A DNA stretch of 64,000 nt from CAZHPR01 sp964534305 (GCA_964534305.1 CAZHPR010000003.1:1-64000), one strand, 5' to 3'; shown: positions 41,510-50,456, counted from the first letter of the stretch. The notes: a model not told the origin generated them from the letters alone. Numbers and translations: made by a program.

Positions 41510-42592
41510 CTACCCGATTAGGGCGAGGGTGATACCTAGAATTGCACAGACTGTTGAGAAGACCCAATAACGCATTACTACTTTATAGGATGGCCAGCCG
41601 ATTGCCTCAAAATGGTGGTGCAGAGGAGCGACGAGAAAAACTTTTTTACCCCTAAACTTTTTGGAAGCAATCTGGATAATGTTTGAGGCGACAGTGACGA
41701 CAAGAGGTAGGGCGATTATAGGAAGTACAAAGATACCAAAACCATCGCCGAGTGAATCGGTCATAAAGGCGACTATTCCCAAGGTAAGCGTCAGACCCAT
41801 CATCCCGGTATCAGACATATAGTAGCGTGCAGGAGGGATGTTGAACCAAAGAAAGGCAAGGATTGCCCCGAGGACCGTGGCACAAAATGCGGCGAGGTCG
41901 TATTGTTGTTGATAAAAGGCGATACCTCCATAAGCAGCAAACATAGAAGCAAAGACTCCCCCCGAGAGTCCGTCTATACCGTCTATCACTCCCCCAGCAT
42001 AGATAGCGAGTATTGTTATTATGAAAAATGGAATAAAAAGTAGCCCCAAATTTATTTCTGGCAAAAGTCTACCCGTGCTTCCTATCGTGCTTACGTCGAG
42101 CTTGAAATAAAACCAGAGAGCACAGAGAAGAGAGATGAAGACGACGACCCCGAGTCTCTTTTTTAGAGAAAGTCCCCCACCTACATAACTACCCGCTGGC
42201 ACCTCTCTGGTGACGAGGTAATCATCGATAAGCCCTACCAAACCGCCTAGTATGAGAGTCGCTAGAGGTATCCATGTTTGATTACGAGAGAGAAAATCAA
42301 GGTTGATCAGTGTTTCTCCGCTTACAAATTCTGCAAGAAGCCAGATGATCGAGACTGTGATAAAGGTTGATCCCCAAACTATTATTCCTCCCATTCGTGG
42401 GGTCTTTTTTATTTCATCTTTGTGAAGAGAAGCGGATATAACAGCATCCTTTCCGTCTATTGTCTTTTTGACACTACTCTTTTTCCACATCTTGTTTCGA
42501 TACAGAAAGTTTGTAAGGGGCGGAGTCATAAATATCCCGAGTATGAAAGCGAGAACTGATGGCAAAAATACTTTTACAATATCTATTATCAT
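41510..42592 (-). CDS. mraY: Phospho-MurNAc-pentapeptide transferase MraY
   Basis: 360 residues, ten helices. Family motifs: TPRMGGIIVWGS, GLIDDYL, NIPPARYYMSDTG, GGVIDGIDGLSGG (Asp-rich Mg site) and the C-terminal HHHFE-type motif APLHHHFEAIGW. It makes lipid I from UDP-MurNAc-pentapeptide. One base separates it from dacA upstream. Confidence 0.97.
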   Translation of the reverse strand: MIIDIVKVFLPSVLAFILGIFMTPPLTNFLYRNKMWKKSSVKKTIDGKDAVISASLHKDEIKKTPRMGGIIVWGSTFITVSIIWLLAEFVSGETLINLDFLSRNQTWIPLATLILGGLVGLIDDYLVTREVPAGSYVGGGLSLKKRLGVVVFISLLCALWFYFKLDVSTIGSTGRLLPEINLGLLFIPFFIITILAIYAGGVIDGIDGLSGGVFASMFAAYGGIAFYQQQYDLAAFCATVLGAILAFLWFNIPPARYYMSDTGMMGLTLTLGIVAFMTDSLGDGFGIFVLPIIALPLVVTVASNIIQIASKKFRGKKVFLVAPLHHHFEAIGWPSYKVVMRYWVFSTVCAILGITLALIG

Positions 42593-42593
42593 C

Positions 42594-43559
42594 TTAGTTT
42601 TTGTTATTTGAAGATTCCAAGTCTAATGATTGCATAGTCGCTCCTACTAATTTGAGCACATCAGAAAACCTGCCTCCCTCACTTGAACCCAGGACACTAA
42701 CGATAATGGGTCTGTTTAGCCCAGGATCAAAGGCGATAACCAGATTACCTCCTGCAAGGTCTGTAAAGCCGGTTTTTGAGGCAATCATATTTGGTATTTG
42801 GTCAACGAATTTGTTTGTGTTTTCGGCCATATAAGCCTTCTGACTACTGAGGAAACCAAGAACATCGTATTTTGTAGCGTCCAATAGCCCCGGATGATTT
42901 TTTAAGGTGTATTCAAAAAGTTTTGCCATATCTTCTGCTGATCCGTAAGCACCACCCTTTTCTAGAGATCTGTCCAAGCCGTGTTCATTAAAAAATCGAG
43001 TGTTCAGAAGACCTATTCTCTTTGCTTCTTGATTCATAAGCGAGACAAAAAGATTTTCTTCCTTACCACCAGCTTCTAGTCCGAATACTGATATAGCAGA
43101 AGCTGCGGCTAGAGCCTTGGCTCCGTCGTTGGAAGAAGTAAGGAGTGTAAAATCAAGTAGATCTTTTATTTTCCACCTCTCTCCTGGTACAAGACCAGAA
43201 TCTCCATCCGGAGTTAAATAGTCTTGGGTTATTACGACTTCCCTATCTGATCCAACGGATTCCTTTGTTGTTAGGGCGGTCATTACTTTTGTAAGGGATG
43301 CCAAAGGTAAAGGCTGACTAGAATTTTTTGAGTATAGTACTCGGTTGTTTATCAAATCCAAAACAAAAGCCGACTTGGCTTCAAGAGCTATACCTTGATA
43401 AGGATCAGGCTTTTGGGAGACTGCCTCTTTTGAAGCGAATGTTTCTTTTTCGTTTTGTATCAAAACTAGAAAGCAAATAACAGAAAGCAGGCTGAGCACC
43501 AAGAGCGCAGAGACAAAGCTTTTTGTCCTTTTTTCTATTGAAAATAAGTATTCTTTCAT
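42594..43559 (-). CDS. D-Ala-D-Ala carboxypeptidase (S11, PBP5/6 type)
   Basis: 321 residues. N-terminal signal anchor (~14-34). Active-site motifs of the penicillin-binding fold in order: SLTK (ASLTKVMTAL), SSN (LTSSNDGAKAL), KTG (ASKTGFTDLAG). Trims the terminal D-Ala of stem peptides and so controls cross-linking. No clear C-terminal amphipathic anchor of PBP5 type is seen, so the N-terminal helix probably anchors it. Overlaps the end of scpB by 4 bases. Confidence 0.93.
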   Translation of the reverse strand: MKEYLFSIEKRTKSFVSALLVLSLLSVICFLVLIQNEKETFASKEAVSQKPDPYQGIALEAKSAFVLDLINNRVLYSKNSSQPLPLASLTKVMTALTTKESVGSDREVVITQDYLTPDGDSGLVPGERWKIKDLLDFTLLTSSNDGAKALAAASAISVFGLEAGGKEENLFVSLMNQEAKRIGLLNTRFFNEHGLDRSLEKGGAYGSAEDMAKLFEYTLKNHPGLLDATKYDVLGFLSSQKAYMAENTNKFVDQIPNMIASKTGFTDLAGGNLVIAFDPGLNRPIIVSVLGSSEGGRFSDVLKLVGATMQSLDLESSNNKN

Positions 43560-44092
43560 TCCTCTTTTTCTATATTTTCCAGCTTATCTTTTAGGATATC
43601 ATATTCTGGCAATTCTTCCTTATTTCTAATACCTAGGTGTGCAAATAGGGATATTGTCGGCCTATAGACCAAAAGCCGCTTGTCTTGGTCGCTCTGGACC
43701 CTCTCTACAAGCCCCCTGATGGTCAGATTTCTAAGGATAAAAGATGAATTGACGCCTCTTATATAATCTATCTCTCTGCGAGAGACTCCCCCTTTATAAA
43801 GGATTATAGAGAGGGTCTCAAGACCAGCTTTCCCTATCTCACTACTCATTTCGTCTCTTGCGATTTTTTCTAAGAGGTCGCTATTTTCTGGACTTGTCGC
43901 CAGAGATATTTCGTTGTTGGTTTCTATAATACAAAGACCACTGTTTTCTAGTCTTTGTTTCAACTTGGCTACTCCGGATCTTATTTCGTCCTCTTTTGAT
44001 TCCAAAATTTTTGTCAACTTACTTATTTCGATTGGTTCATTTTTGTAAAAGAGTACCGCTTCTATTTTTTTGTCCAAATTTTCTTGATTCAT
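43556..44092 (-). CDS. scpB: Segregation and condensation protein B
   Basis: 178 residues with two winged-helix domains; recognisable segments KIEAVLFYKNEPIEISKLTK, LETLSIILYKGGVSRREIDYIRGVNSS and LVERVQSDQDKRLLVYRPT. Acts as the kite subunit with ScpA and SMC in chromosome condensation. Nine bases after scpA, overlapping dacA, so segregation and wall genes are translationally linked. Confidence 0.93.
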   Translation of the reverse strand: MNQENLDKKIEAVLFYKNEPIEISKLTKILESKEDEIRSGVAKLKQRLENSGLCIIETNNEISLATSPENSDLLEKIARDEMSSEIGKAGLETLSIILYKGGVSRREIDYIRGVNSSFILRNLTIRGLVERVQSDQDKRLLVYRPTISLFAHLGIRNKEELPEYDILKDKLENIEKEE

Positions 44093-44101
44093 TGGCTATA
44101 T

Positions 44102-44830
44102 TTATCTATAACTTGGTAGTCCGATATTTTCGGTTTCCATCGTTATGTCGTCAAAGTGATTTTCTTGGCTTACTCGCAAACTCCCTCTTTTTACCAGCTC
44201 TAGCATTGCAAGGAAGCTTACGATCACATTTACCTTCTCGGTCTGTCCCATTTTAGCAAAGCTTTTAAAGCTTGTCCGTAGACCCTCCTCTATTCTCTTG
44301 GATAAATTATCCATAACTTCTTCAAGGCTTATAACCTTGGCAACGGTTACCTTGTCTAGCTTTACTTCTTTTGGAATATTGTTCAGGACTTGGAGCAGGG
44401 AGTCTTTTAGGTTTTCTGAAGTTATTTCACTTGTTGGCGCAAAAAAAATTTTTCTATTTTTACTCTCCTCTGCGAAGTATAGGAAAGAACCAAAAATTTT
44501 TTGTATTTTTTGTGAGATGTCTTTGTATTTTTTGTACAGCTCCAATCTTTCTTCTAGCTTGTCTATGCTCTGCTCCTCTTCTTGTGTTAGCTCTAGGTTT
44601 GGGAGAAGAGATTTTGATTTTATAAGTAACAAAGTGGAGGCAATAAGCAAAAAGTCAGCGCTATCTCCTATGGGGAAATCTTCAAAACCCTTTGTGTACT
44701 CTATAAATTCATCAGCGACTTGAGAAAGGGAGACGTCGCTTATGTGTAGCTTTCTCTTTTCTACTAGTTCTAAAAGCAGGTCCAAAGGACCCTCAAATTC
44801 TCCTGCCTTTATTCTAAAATCTTGATCCAT
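44102..44830 (-). CDS. scpA: Segregation and condensation protein A (kleisin)
   Basis: 242 residues, usual length. N-terminal FEGPLDLLLELVEKRKLHISDVSLSQVADEF is the ScpA hallmark; the C-terminal winged helix (VNVIVSFLAMLELVKRGSLRVSQ) binds the SMC cap. First gene of the nine-gene minus-strand operon running to 36332. Its promoter should lie in the 44831-44890 stretch, next to a divergent small-RNA candidate. Confidence 0.95.
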   Translation of the reverse strand: MDQDFRIKAGEFEGPLDLLLELVEKRKLHISDVSLSQVADEFIEYTKGFEDFPIGDSADFLLIASTLLLIKSKSLLPNLELTQEEEQSIDKLEERLELYKKYKDISQKIQKIFGSFLYFAEESKNRKIFFAPTSEITSENLKDSLLQVLNNIPKEVKLDKVTVAKVISLEEVMDNLSKRIEEGLRTSFKSFAKMGQTEKVNVIVSFLAMLELVKRGSLRVSQENHFDDITMETENIGLPSYR

Positions 44831-44890
44831 GAGTCAAATTCTATCAAAAAATACTCAAAAATACTTTGTTTACGATATAAACAGTTTGTC

Positions 44891-44918
44891 TTGATTTAGT
44901 ATATAGATTTTGTAATAT
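44891..44918 (+). promoter_or_regulatory. Putative promoter of the 44.9-kb small RNA
   Basis: TTGATT (44891-44896), 16-bp spacer, TAATAT (44913-44918). Two mismatches to the -35 and two to the -10 consensus, so weaker than other promoters here, but correctly placed for the structured transcript that follows. Confidence 0.5.
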
Positions 44919-44923
44919 CTAAT

Positions 44924-45053
44924 TACCACTTGCCCCGTGTTTATAGGGTGACTAGTGGGAGGGGTTTCTTTGGCCTCCGTCCAAGAGCCCCGTCCCTCTT
45001 CCAGAGGATGTACCTTGCAGAGGGGTGATTCTAGGATCACCCTCTTTGTTTTT
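44924..45053 (+). ncRNA. Candidate structured small RNA with its own terminator
   Basis: About 130 G+C-rich bases without an ORF between scpA and aspS. Pairings by eye: CCACT/AGTGG (44926-44930, 44954-44958) enclosing CCC/GGG; GGGAGGGG with CCCCGTCCC (44957-44964, 44988-44996) enclosing TTGG/CCAA; a CCTCT/AGAGG mini-hairpin; and a rho-independent terminator with stem GAGGGGTGAT/ATCACCCTC (45020-45044) and a long T tract. The class is unknown; 6S-like and SRP RNA were considered but diagnostic motifs are not visible. Confidence 0.55.
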
Positions 45054-46481
45054 TTATTTTTTACCTTCCTTCCTATCTACTTTTATATTTAATTCCTTGA
45101 GTTGTTTTTCTGAAATATTGCTTGGAGAAATCATCATCGGGTCCCTCCCCTCACCTGTCTTTGGAAATGCGATAACTTCTCTTATGTTTGGTTCATCTTG
45201 GAGTAGCATAACAAGCCTATCCAATCCCCACGCGATGCCTCCATGCGGCGGTGTCCCAAGTCTAAATGCTTGAAGCATGTGTCCAAAATCTTTTTCTATG
45301 GAGTCTTTTTCGTACCCAAGTATTTCAAATACTTTTTGCAAGGCTTCGTAGTTGTGGTTTCTGATACTGCCTCCACCTATTTCATATCCATTCAATACAA
45401 CATCATACTGAGAAGTTATTATTTCTCCGATGTTTTCTTTGTTCATGAGGTGGTCCATATGCTCTTTTATAGGTCTAGAAAATGGATTGTGTGTAAAGGT
45501 CCAGTCGCCCTGAGTTTGTTTGTTGTCTGAAGTTTTTGTTTTTTCAAAGAAAGGAAAATCAATGACCCAGCAGAAGGCAAGAAGGTCCGGGTCTTCTTTG
45601 TCCTTTCTTATATCTGGCCTATCCGTGTTGTACTTTTCCATTGCTTCTTTGTAAGTAATTCTTGGAAAAGGTATCTCTTGAATTTTTTTGTTTGGATAAA
45701 GTTTTTGCACAATCTCTATAAGGAGCTTTTCGTTTGTTTGCATCACGTCTTCCCTTTCTACAAAACTCATCTCCATATCCAACTGAGTAAACTCTGGCTG
45801 CCTGTCTCCTCTTGTATCCTCATCTCTCAAGCATTTTGCTAACTGGAAATATTTTTCAATCCCTCCTGTCATTAGAAGTTGTTTGTATTGTTGTGGCGAT
45901 TGAGGCAGAGCATAAAATTCTCCAGGGTAAAGACGAGATGGTACCACATAATCACGGGCCCCTTCTGGAGTGGATTTTGTGAGCAGAGGAGTTTCTACTT
46001 CTGTGAAGCCTTCAGAGTCAAGATGGTCTCTTATCATTTTTACTATCCTGTGCCTCATGCGGATATTCTTTTGCATCCTCTCACTTCGGAGGTCTAGGTA
46101 TCGGTACTTTAGCCTTGTGTCGTCGCCTACACCTTTTGTATCGTCATTTACTTCAAACGGAAGTGTTTCTGCTTTGTTTAGTACTTCTATGTTTTTTACT
46201 TCCATTTCTATATCGCCGTTCTCTACATCCTTGTTTACCATTTTTTCTGGCCTCTTGTTTATTATTCCGGAGACAGAGACGACCCATTCTTTCTTTACAC
46301 TCTTTGCGAGTAGGGTTAGTTCGCTGTTGCCAGAGAGCACAACTCCTTGGATCTTGCCCGTCATATCACGAAAGTCAAAGAAGACCATTTTGCCCTGGTC
46401 TCGCACCACATCCACCCAGCCAGAGATGAGTACCTCTTCCCCCACCTTACCGCCCAGGTCTTTTATATAGATTCTTTTCAT
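45054..46481 (-). CDS. aspS: Aspartyl-tRNA synthetase, compact form without GAD domain
   Basis: 475 residues. OB-fold anticodon domain (1-~105), motif 1 region, FRDE-like CLRDEDTRGDRQPEFTQLDMEMSF (motif 2) and GIAWGLDRLVMLL (motif 3). After the DRPDIR segment the chain goes directly to LLAFCWVIDFPFFE; the ~110-residue GAD insertion normal in bacterial AspRS (~590 residues) is absent, explaining the short length. Whether it charges Asp only or Asp and Asn cannot be judged. Single gene, convergent with the small-RNA candidate whose T tract ends at its stop codon. Confidence 0.93.
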   Translation of the reverse strand: MKRIYIKDLGGKVGEEVLISGWVDVVRDQGKMVFFDFRDMTGKIQGVVLSGNSELTLLAKSVKKEWVVSVSGIINKRPEKMVNKDVENGDIEMEVKNIEVLNKAETLPFEVNDDTKGVGDDTRLKYRYLDLRSERMQKNIRMRHRIVKMIRDHLDSEGFTEVETPLLTKSTPEGARDYVVPSRLYPGEFYALPQSPQQYKQLLMTGGIEKYFQLAKCLRDEDTRGDRQPEFTQLDMEMSFVEREDVMQTNEKLLIEIVQKLYPNKKIQEIPFPRITYKEAMEKYNTDRPDIRKDKEDPDLLAFCWVIDFPFFEKTKTSDNKQTQGDWTFTHNPFSRPIKEHMDHLMNKENIGEIITSQYDVVLNGYEIGGGSIRNHNYEALQKVFEILGYEKDSIEKDFGHMLQAFRLGTPPHGGIAWGLDRLVMLLQDEPNIREVIAFPKTGEGRDPMMISPSNISEKQLKELNIKVDRKEGKK

Positions 46482-46549
46482 AATCCAAATACTACCACGA
46501 CGTATTGCTATTTTAAAGCGTTAAAGTGATTTAATATTATACAATTAAA

Positions 46550-46578
46550 TTGACTTTTTTGCTCAAGTTTGCTATAAT
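46550..46578 (+). promoter_or_regulatory. Strong promoter of the first ABC exporter
   Basis: TTGACT (46550-46555), 17-bp spacer ending in TTTGC, TATAAT (46573-46578). Followed by a 5' leader with AAGGAG 8 bases before the TTG start. Confidence 0.8.
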
Positions 46579-46606
46579 TAAAGTGGAATAGAAAGGAGAA
46601 AGAGAT

Positions 46607-48409
46607 TTGCTAAAAAAGATCATTGAAATTTTCCACCCGTTTCGTTTTGCGATGGCGGGGGTATTTTTCTTCATCGCGGTATCTCAGGGGGTCAACCTGA
46701 TAACTCCATTTTTGCAGGGCAAACTCGTAGATTCCCTCTTTGGTAAACATCCCACGAGAGACGTCTACGGTATCGCTTTGCTTATTTTGGGTGTTTGGGT
46801 ATTTCGTATCCTTTGGGGATACCTGCGTGAAGTTTACGAACTGAAATTCACAGATTTCAGGATCACTCATCATATCAACCATGAGACCTTAACTAAGTTG
46901 TTTGGCTTTTCAATTGGTCAACACATAAGTGAGAACTCTGGTTTGAAGCAGAGCGTGATCAATCGCGGACAACATTCGCTTGCGTCTATGGCCTATACGG
47001 TCTTGTATCAGGTTATCCCCCTCTTTGTACAGATTGTTCTCCTTATTGGAGTTCTTATGTATTTTGATTGGGTGCTTGGCCTGATTGTCCTTGTTGGAAC
47101 ATGTCTCTACGGAGCAAGTGTGGTGTATATAAACACTCGCTTCAAAGACAGGTTCGAGAAGGGTGAGAAGATGCAGAACGATAATTCAAAGCAGCACGGT
47201 GAGGTTCTTAGGAACATAGATCTTGTGCTGTCCAATGCTCAGCAGAATAGAGCTACGCTGGAGTGCGATCAGAGCCTCTTGGGTGTCAATTCTTTTTGGA
47301 GGGATATCTGGTTAGGGTTTATTGTTTTTGCGAGTCTTCGCAACCTCCTGAACACTACTACCAGATTCTGCGTTATCCTTGTTGGTATACATTTCGTCTT
47401 GATTGGTAAGTACTCGGTTGGCCAGTTTGTTATGGTCTTATCGTGGGCAAACCAAGTTTTGGGCGAAGTGGGAGAAATAGGTAGTCTGCACCGCCAATTG
47501 ATCCAAATGTACACTTCAGTACGCAGGTATTTCGAGATGATCTCAATTGAGAGTGATGTGAAGCAACCTCTAAACCCGGTTTGCCCAGAGACGATTTTGG
47601 GGAATATTGAGTTTAGGGATGTTGTTTTTCGCTATCGAAAGAGGTCTGGAAGTGTATCTGATCATGAGGAAGAAGAAGGCTCTTCTGATTCATCGGTATC
47701 AAGTGAACCGGTGTCACCCGCTCTTGATGGGGTGAGTTTTGTTATCAAGGCGGGACAGAAGGTAGCCGTTGTTGGTGAATCTGGTGCAGGAAAATCTACG
47801 CTGGTCTACGCTCTGATTAGGGCAATGGACCCTGAATCTGGGAGTATAATGATAGACGGTATCGATATCAAACTCCTTGATCTCACGCAACTCAGGCATT
47901 CGGTCGGGATTGTTGAACAACAGGTTTTCCTGTTTGATAACACCCTCCGATACAATATCCTTTTTGGCCTGAACGGTTCAGGTAAAGATGTTTCGGAAGA
48001 AAGGCTTAACAAAATTGCCGAGATGTCTTGTTTGGATCGTTTTATGCATCGTCTTGAAAAGGGCTTTGACACCACTATTGGTGAGCGTGGGGTTAAGCTT
48101 TCTGGTGGCGAGAGACAGCGGGTCGGCATCGCCAGGGCTCTTATCAAAGACCCTCGGATACTCATCTTCGATGAAGCAACTTCAAGTCTCGACTCTGTTA
48201 ACGAGGCTTTGATTCACCAGTCTGTCAATGAAGCTTCAAAGGGTCGTACAACAATCATTATTGCTCACAGATTTAGTACGATTAAGGATGTTGATGTAGT
48301 GATCGTATTTGATCAGGGCAAGATAGCTGGCCAGGGTACGCACGAGGAGCTAAAGCGGACCTGCGTGCCTTACCAAAAGCTTTTAAAGAAGCAGATCCTA
48401 AGTATTTGA
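46607..48409 (+). CDS. ABC exporter (fused permease-ATPase) with acidic/serine insert
   Basis: 600 residues from a TTG start preceded by AAGGAG. Six-helix type IV exporter domain (~15-315), then the ATPase: Walker A GESGAGKST, Q-loop EQQVFLFDNTL, signature LSGGERQRVGIARAL, Walker B ILIFDEATSSLD, H-loop IIAHRFSTI. Odd: between the first ATPase strands (FRYRKRS) and the ALDGVSF strand there is a ~25-residue acidic Ser-rich insert (SVSDHEEEEGSSDSSVSSEP), which looks like a flexible surface tail. Substrate unknown. Strong own promoter, Shine-Dalgarno and terminator make it one of the self-contained units; it faces a second ABC exporter convergently but the two are not obviously a heterodimer pair. 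Confidence 0.9.
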   Translation: MLKKIIEIFHPFRFAMAGVFFFIAVSQGVNLITPFLQGKLVDSLFGKHPTRDVYGIALLILGVWVFRILWGYLREVYELKFTDFRITHHINHETLTKLFGFSIGQHISENSGLKQSVINRGQHSLASMAYTVLYQVIPLFVQIVLLIGVLMYFDWVLGLIVLVGTCLYGASVVYINTRFKDRFEKGEKMQNDNSKQHGEVLRNIDLVLSNAQQNRATLECDQSLLGVNSFWRDIWLGFIVFASLRNLLNTTTRFCVILVGIHFVLIGKYSVGQFVMVLSWANQVLGEVGEIGSLHRQLIQMYTSVRRYFEMISIESDVKQPLNPVCPETILGNIEFRDVVFRYRKRSGSVSDHEEEEGSSDSSVSSEPVSPALDGVSFVIKAGQKVAVVGESGAGKSTLVYALIRAMDPESGSIMIDGIDIKLLDLTQLRHSVGIVEQQVFLFDNTLRYNILFGLNGSGKDVSEERLNKIAEMSCLDRFMHRLEKGFDTTIGERGVKLSGGERQRVGIARALIKDPRILIFDEATSSLDSVNEALIHQSVNEASKGRTTIIIAHRFSTIKDVDVVIVFDQGKIAGQGTHEELKRTCVPYQKLLKKQILSI

Positions 48410-48426
48410 TGGTAGTTCATTCTGCC

Positions 48427-48456
48427 AAAGCACGTCTCCCAGAGGCGTGCTTTTTG
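48427..48456 (+). terminator. Terminator of the first ABC exporter
   Basis: AAAGCACG/CGTGCTTT stem with inner TCT/AGA, followed by TTTTTGTATA, 18 bases after the stop codon. Confidence 0.85.
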
Positions 48457-48465
48457 TATAAAAAT

Positions 48466-48494
48466 TTGAATATTTTTGGTATTTGTAGTATATT
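48466..48494 (+). promoter_or_regulatory. Promoter of the 39-residue micro-gene
   Basis: TTGAAT (48466-48471), 17-bp spacer, TATATT (48489-48494); GGGAGGT follows at 48501. Confidence 0.5.
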
Positions 48495-48510
48495 TTTGTT
48501 GGGAGGTGTT

Positions 48511-48630
48511 ATGAAAGGGACATCCTATTCTGGTTTGGACCCTATATTGTTGACCATTTTTGGAGTGGTGCTTGTCGCTATTTTTGTAGCGCTATCAATC
48601 TTCTTCCCAAGTGGTCGTGATAAAGAATGA
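48511..48630 (+). CDS. 39-residue membrane micro-protein
   Basis: The ATG at 48511 follows GGGAGGTGTT and gives MKGTSYSGLDPILLTIFGVV and on, ending FFPSGRDKE: one central transmembrane helix with polar ends. A longer in-frame reading from 48406 would start inside the terminator of the previous gene and is rejected. It is flanked by its own promoter and a perfect terminator. Function unknown; architecture like the 32- and 52-residue genes. Confidence 0.65.
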   Translation: MKGTSYSGLDPILLTIFGVVLVAIFVALSIFFPSGRDKE

Positions 48631-48631
48631 G

Positions 48632-48663
48632 GGCTCGAGTCGGTACGCCAACTCGAGCCTTTC
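48632..48663 (+). terminator. Terminator of the 39-residue gene
   Basis: Perfect 9-bp stem GGCTCGAGT/ACTCGAGCC (48632-48640, 48651-48659), then TTTCTGCT. It starts 1 base after the stop codon and also ends at the 3' end of the convergent ABC exporter. Confidence 0.85.
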
Positions 48664-48665
48664 TG

Positions 48666-50453
48666 CTATTCTTCTTTTGGCAAAAATCCTCCAGCTTGTA
48701 GATCCCAAAGTTTTTTATAAAGACTCCCTTCTCTGTTTAAAAGTTCGTTATGACTTCCTTGCTCTATAATTTTACCATCATCGACAACAATAACTCTATC
48801 CATTTTGCTTATAGTTGAAAGTCGGTGGGCGATAACTATACTTGTCTTGTTTTTCATAAGTTTATCCAAAGCGTCTTGGATAAGGCTTTCTGAATGTGAG
48901 TCCAAGCTAGAAGTTGCCTCATCAAGTATTAGGATCGGAGCATTTTTTAGGATTGCTCTTGCGATAGCTACTCTCTGTCTTTCTCCACCAGAGAGCTTTA
49001 TCCCCCTCTCTCCGACAAATGTCTCGTACTTGAGTGGTAAGACATCTATAAATTCATCGCAGTGCGCAAGCTTGGCTGCTTCTATCACTTCCTCATCGCT
49101 CGCATCTTCCCTACCATAACGAATATTTTCCATAAGCGTCCTATGAAATAGTATTGGGTCTTGTGGCACTAGGCTGATGTTCTTGCGAAGACTATCTTGG
49201 GTGACATTTTTTATATCTTGATCATCTATCTTGATACTTCCAGAAGTCAAATCATACATTCGAAGAAGTAGCTTCACCACTGTAGATTTGCCGGCTCCAG
49301 AGGGTCCGATGAGCGCCACTTTTTCTCCCCCATTTATTTCTAGGTTTAGATTTTCTATTACTGTGCGTGTTTCGTTAAATGCAAAAGAAATGTTTTCAAA
49401 AACTATTCTTCCTTCTTTAACATCCATTTCTGTTGCCCCTGGAAGATCTTTTATTTCGTGCGGTGTCTCTAGTATTTCTACCATCTCTTTTGAATCTGCA
49501 AAGCTTTCATAAATATTTCTAACAATTCTTCCAAAATCCCAGAGTCTATTTGAAAGTCCTAGTATGTATGATTGTATAAGTACGAATGTCCCTACTGATA
49601 GAAGGTTTTTCTCCCAAAACATAATTGCATAATAGAATATAAAAAATTCTACGATAACAACAAGCCCTTGTTGGAAGGCATCTTTAATAACACTTAGATT
49701 CCAGGCTTTTATTTGCTTATTTGATTGGTCTAATACTACTTCTCTAAAATGATCCGATTCTGTGCTAAAACCAGCAAATGACATTATGGTATTTTGGTTT
49801 GAAATCGAATCAGACAAAGCTGCTCCGGTTGCTGAGTCTGCTTTTGTGGCGAGTAGGTCATATTTAAGTTTCCATCTCTGGAAGAAAAAGTTGAAGACAA
49901 AAATTATTGCTATCCACCCAATTATGACATAAGCAATAAGAGGTTCTTGAAAATAGACAACTACTATCACCCCGATGACTTGTATAAAAAGAGGTATTAC
50001 GTTGAATATGAGCATATCGTAAAGACGCTCAAATGACCTGGCGAATCTACCAACCTTTTGTACCAAAGATCCGGTGAAATTGTTTGTAAAAAATGAATAA
50101 GAATGCCTAATCATGTAATCAAAAGACATCTGGCGAATTCTTGCCATTGTTCTTGATTCAAGCTTGTTAATTTTGACCATCCCGGTCCTTACTAGTATCC
50201 AAGAAAGGCTGTGTAAGGCCAAAACAATAAATATTATGTTTATTAGTTGTGGAGTTATGGACTCTTTGCTACCGCTAGATGAGGTTATAAGATCAAAGAA
50301 ATTTTTGTATGCTAGTGGAACAAAGATGGATACTGTGCTCGATATTGAAAATGCAACAATAGTAAAGTAGAACGACCATTTTTGTGGTCGAACCGCTATC
50401 CATATATATTTTAGTACACTTGAGATACCAACTTGAGGTGAATTTTTATCCAT
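48666..50453 (-). CDS. ABC exporter (MsbA/multidrug-like, fused permease-ATPase)
   Basis: 595 residues. Six-helix exporter domain (~20-320), then Walker A GPSGAGKST, Q-loop VPQDPILFHRTL, signature LSGGERQRVAIARA, Walker B ILILDEATSSLDS, H-loop VIAHRLSTI. A homodimeric lipid, peptide or drug exporter; substrate not predictable. AT-rich like the core genes and without a Shine-Dalgarno, in contrast to the exporter at 46607. Divergent from the 52-residue micro-gene. Confidence 0.92.
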   Translation of the reverse strand: MDKNSPQVGISSVLKYIWIAVRPQKWSFYFTIVAFSISSTVSIFVPLAYKNFFDLITSSSGSKESITPQLINIIFIVLALHSLSWILVRTGMVKINKLESRTMARIRQMSFDYMIRHSYSFFTNNFTGSLVQKVGRFARSFERLYDMLIFNVIPLFIQVIGVIVVVYFQEPLIAYVIIGWIAIIFVFNFFFQRWKLKYDLLATKADSATGAALSDSISNQNTIMSFAGFSTESDHFREVVLDQSNKQIKAWNLSVIKDAFQQGLVVIVEFFIFYYAIMFWEKNLLSVGTFVLIQSYILGLSNRLWDFGRIVRNIYESFADSKEMVEILETPHEIKDLPGATEMDVKEGRIVFENISFAFNETRTVIENLNLEINGGEKVALIGPSGAGKSTVVKLLLRMYDLTSGSIKIDDQDIKNVTQDSLRKNISLVPQDPILFHRTLMENIRYGREDASDEEVIEAAKLAHCDEFIDVLPLKYETFVGERGIKLSGGERQRVAIARAILKNAPILILDEATSSLDSHSESLIQDALDKLMKNKTSIVIAHRLSTISKMDRVIVVDDGKIIEQGSHNELLNREGSLYKKLWDLQAGGFLPKEE

Positions 50454-50456
50454 GAA

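Noticed and set aside
44924..45053. Assignment of the small RNA to 6S or SRP RNA
   Set aside because: The SRP tetraloop region (GGAAGGAAGCAGCC-like) is absent, and a long central-bubble hairpin closed by both transcript ends, expected for 6S, is not evident.
48406..48510. Longer 74-residue version of the 39-residue protein
   Set aside because: It would start inside the end of the ABC exporter gene and read through its terminator; the ATG at 48511 has GGGAGGT in front.
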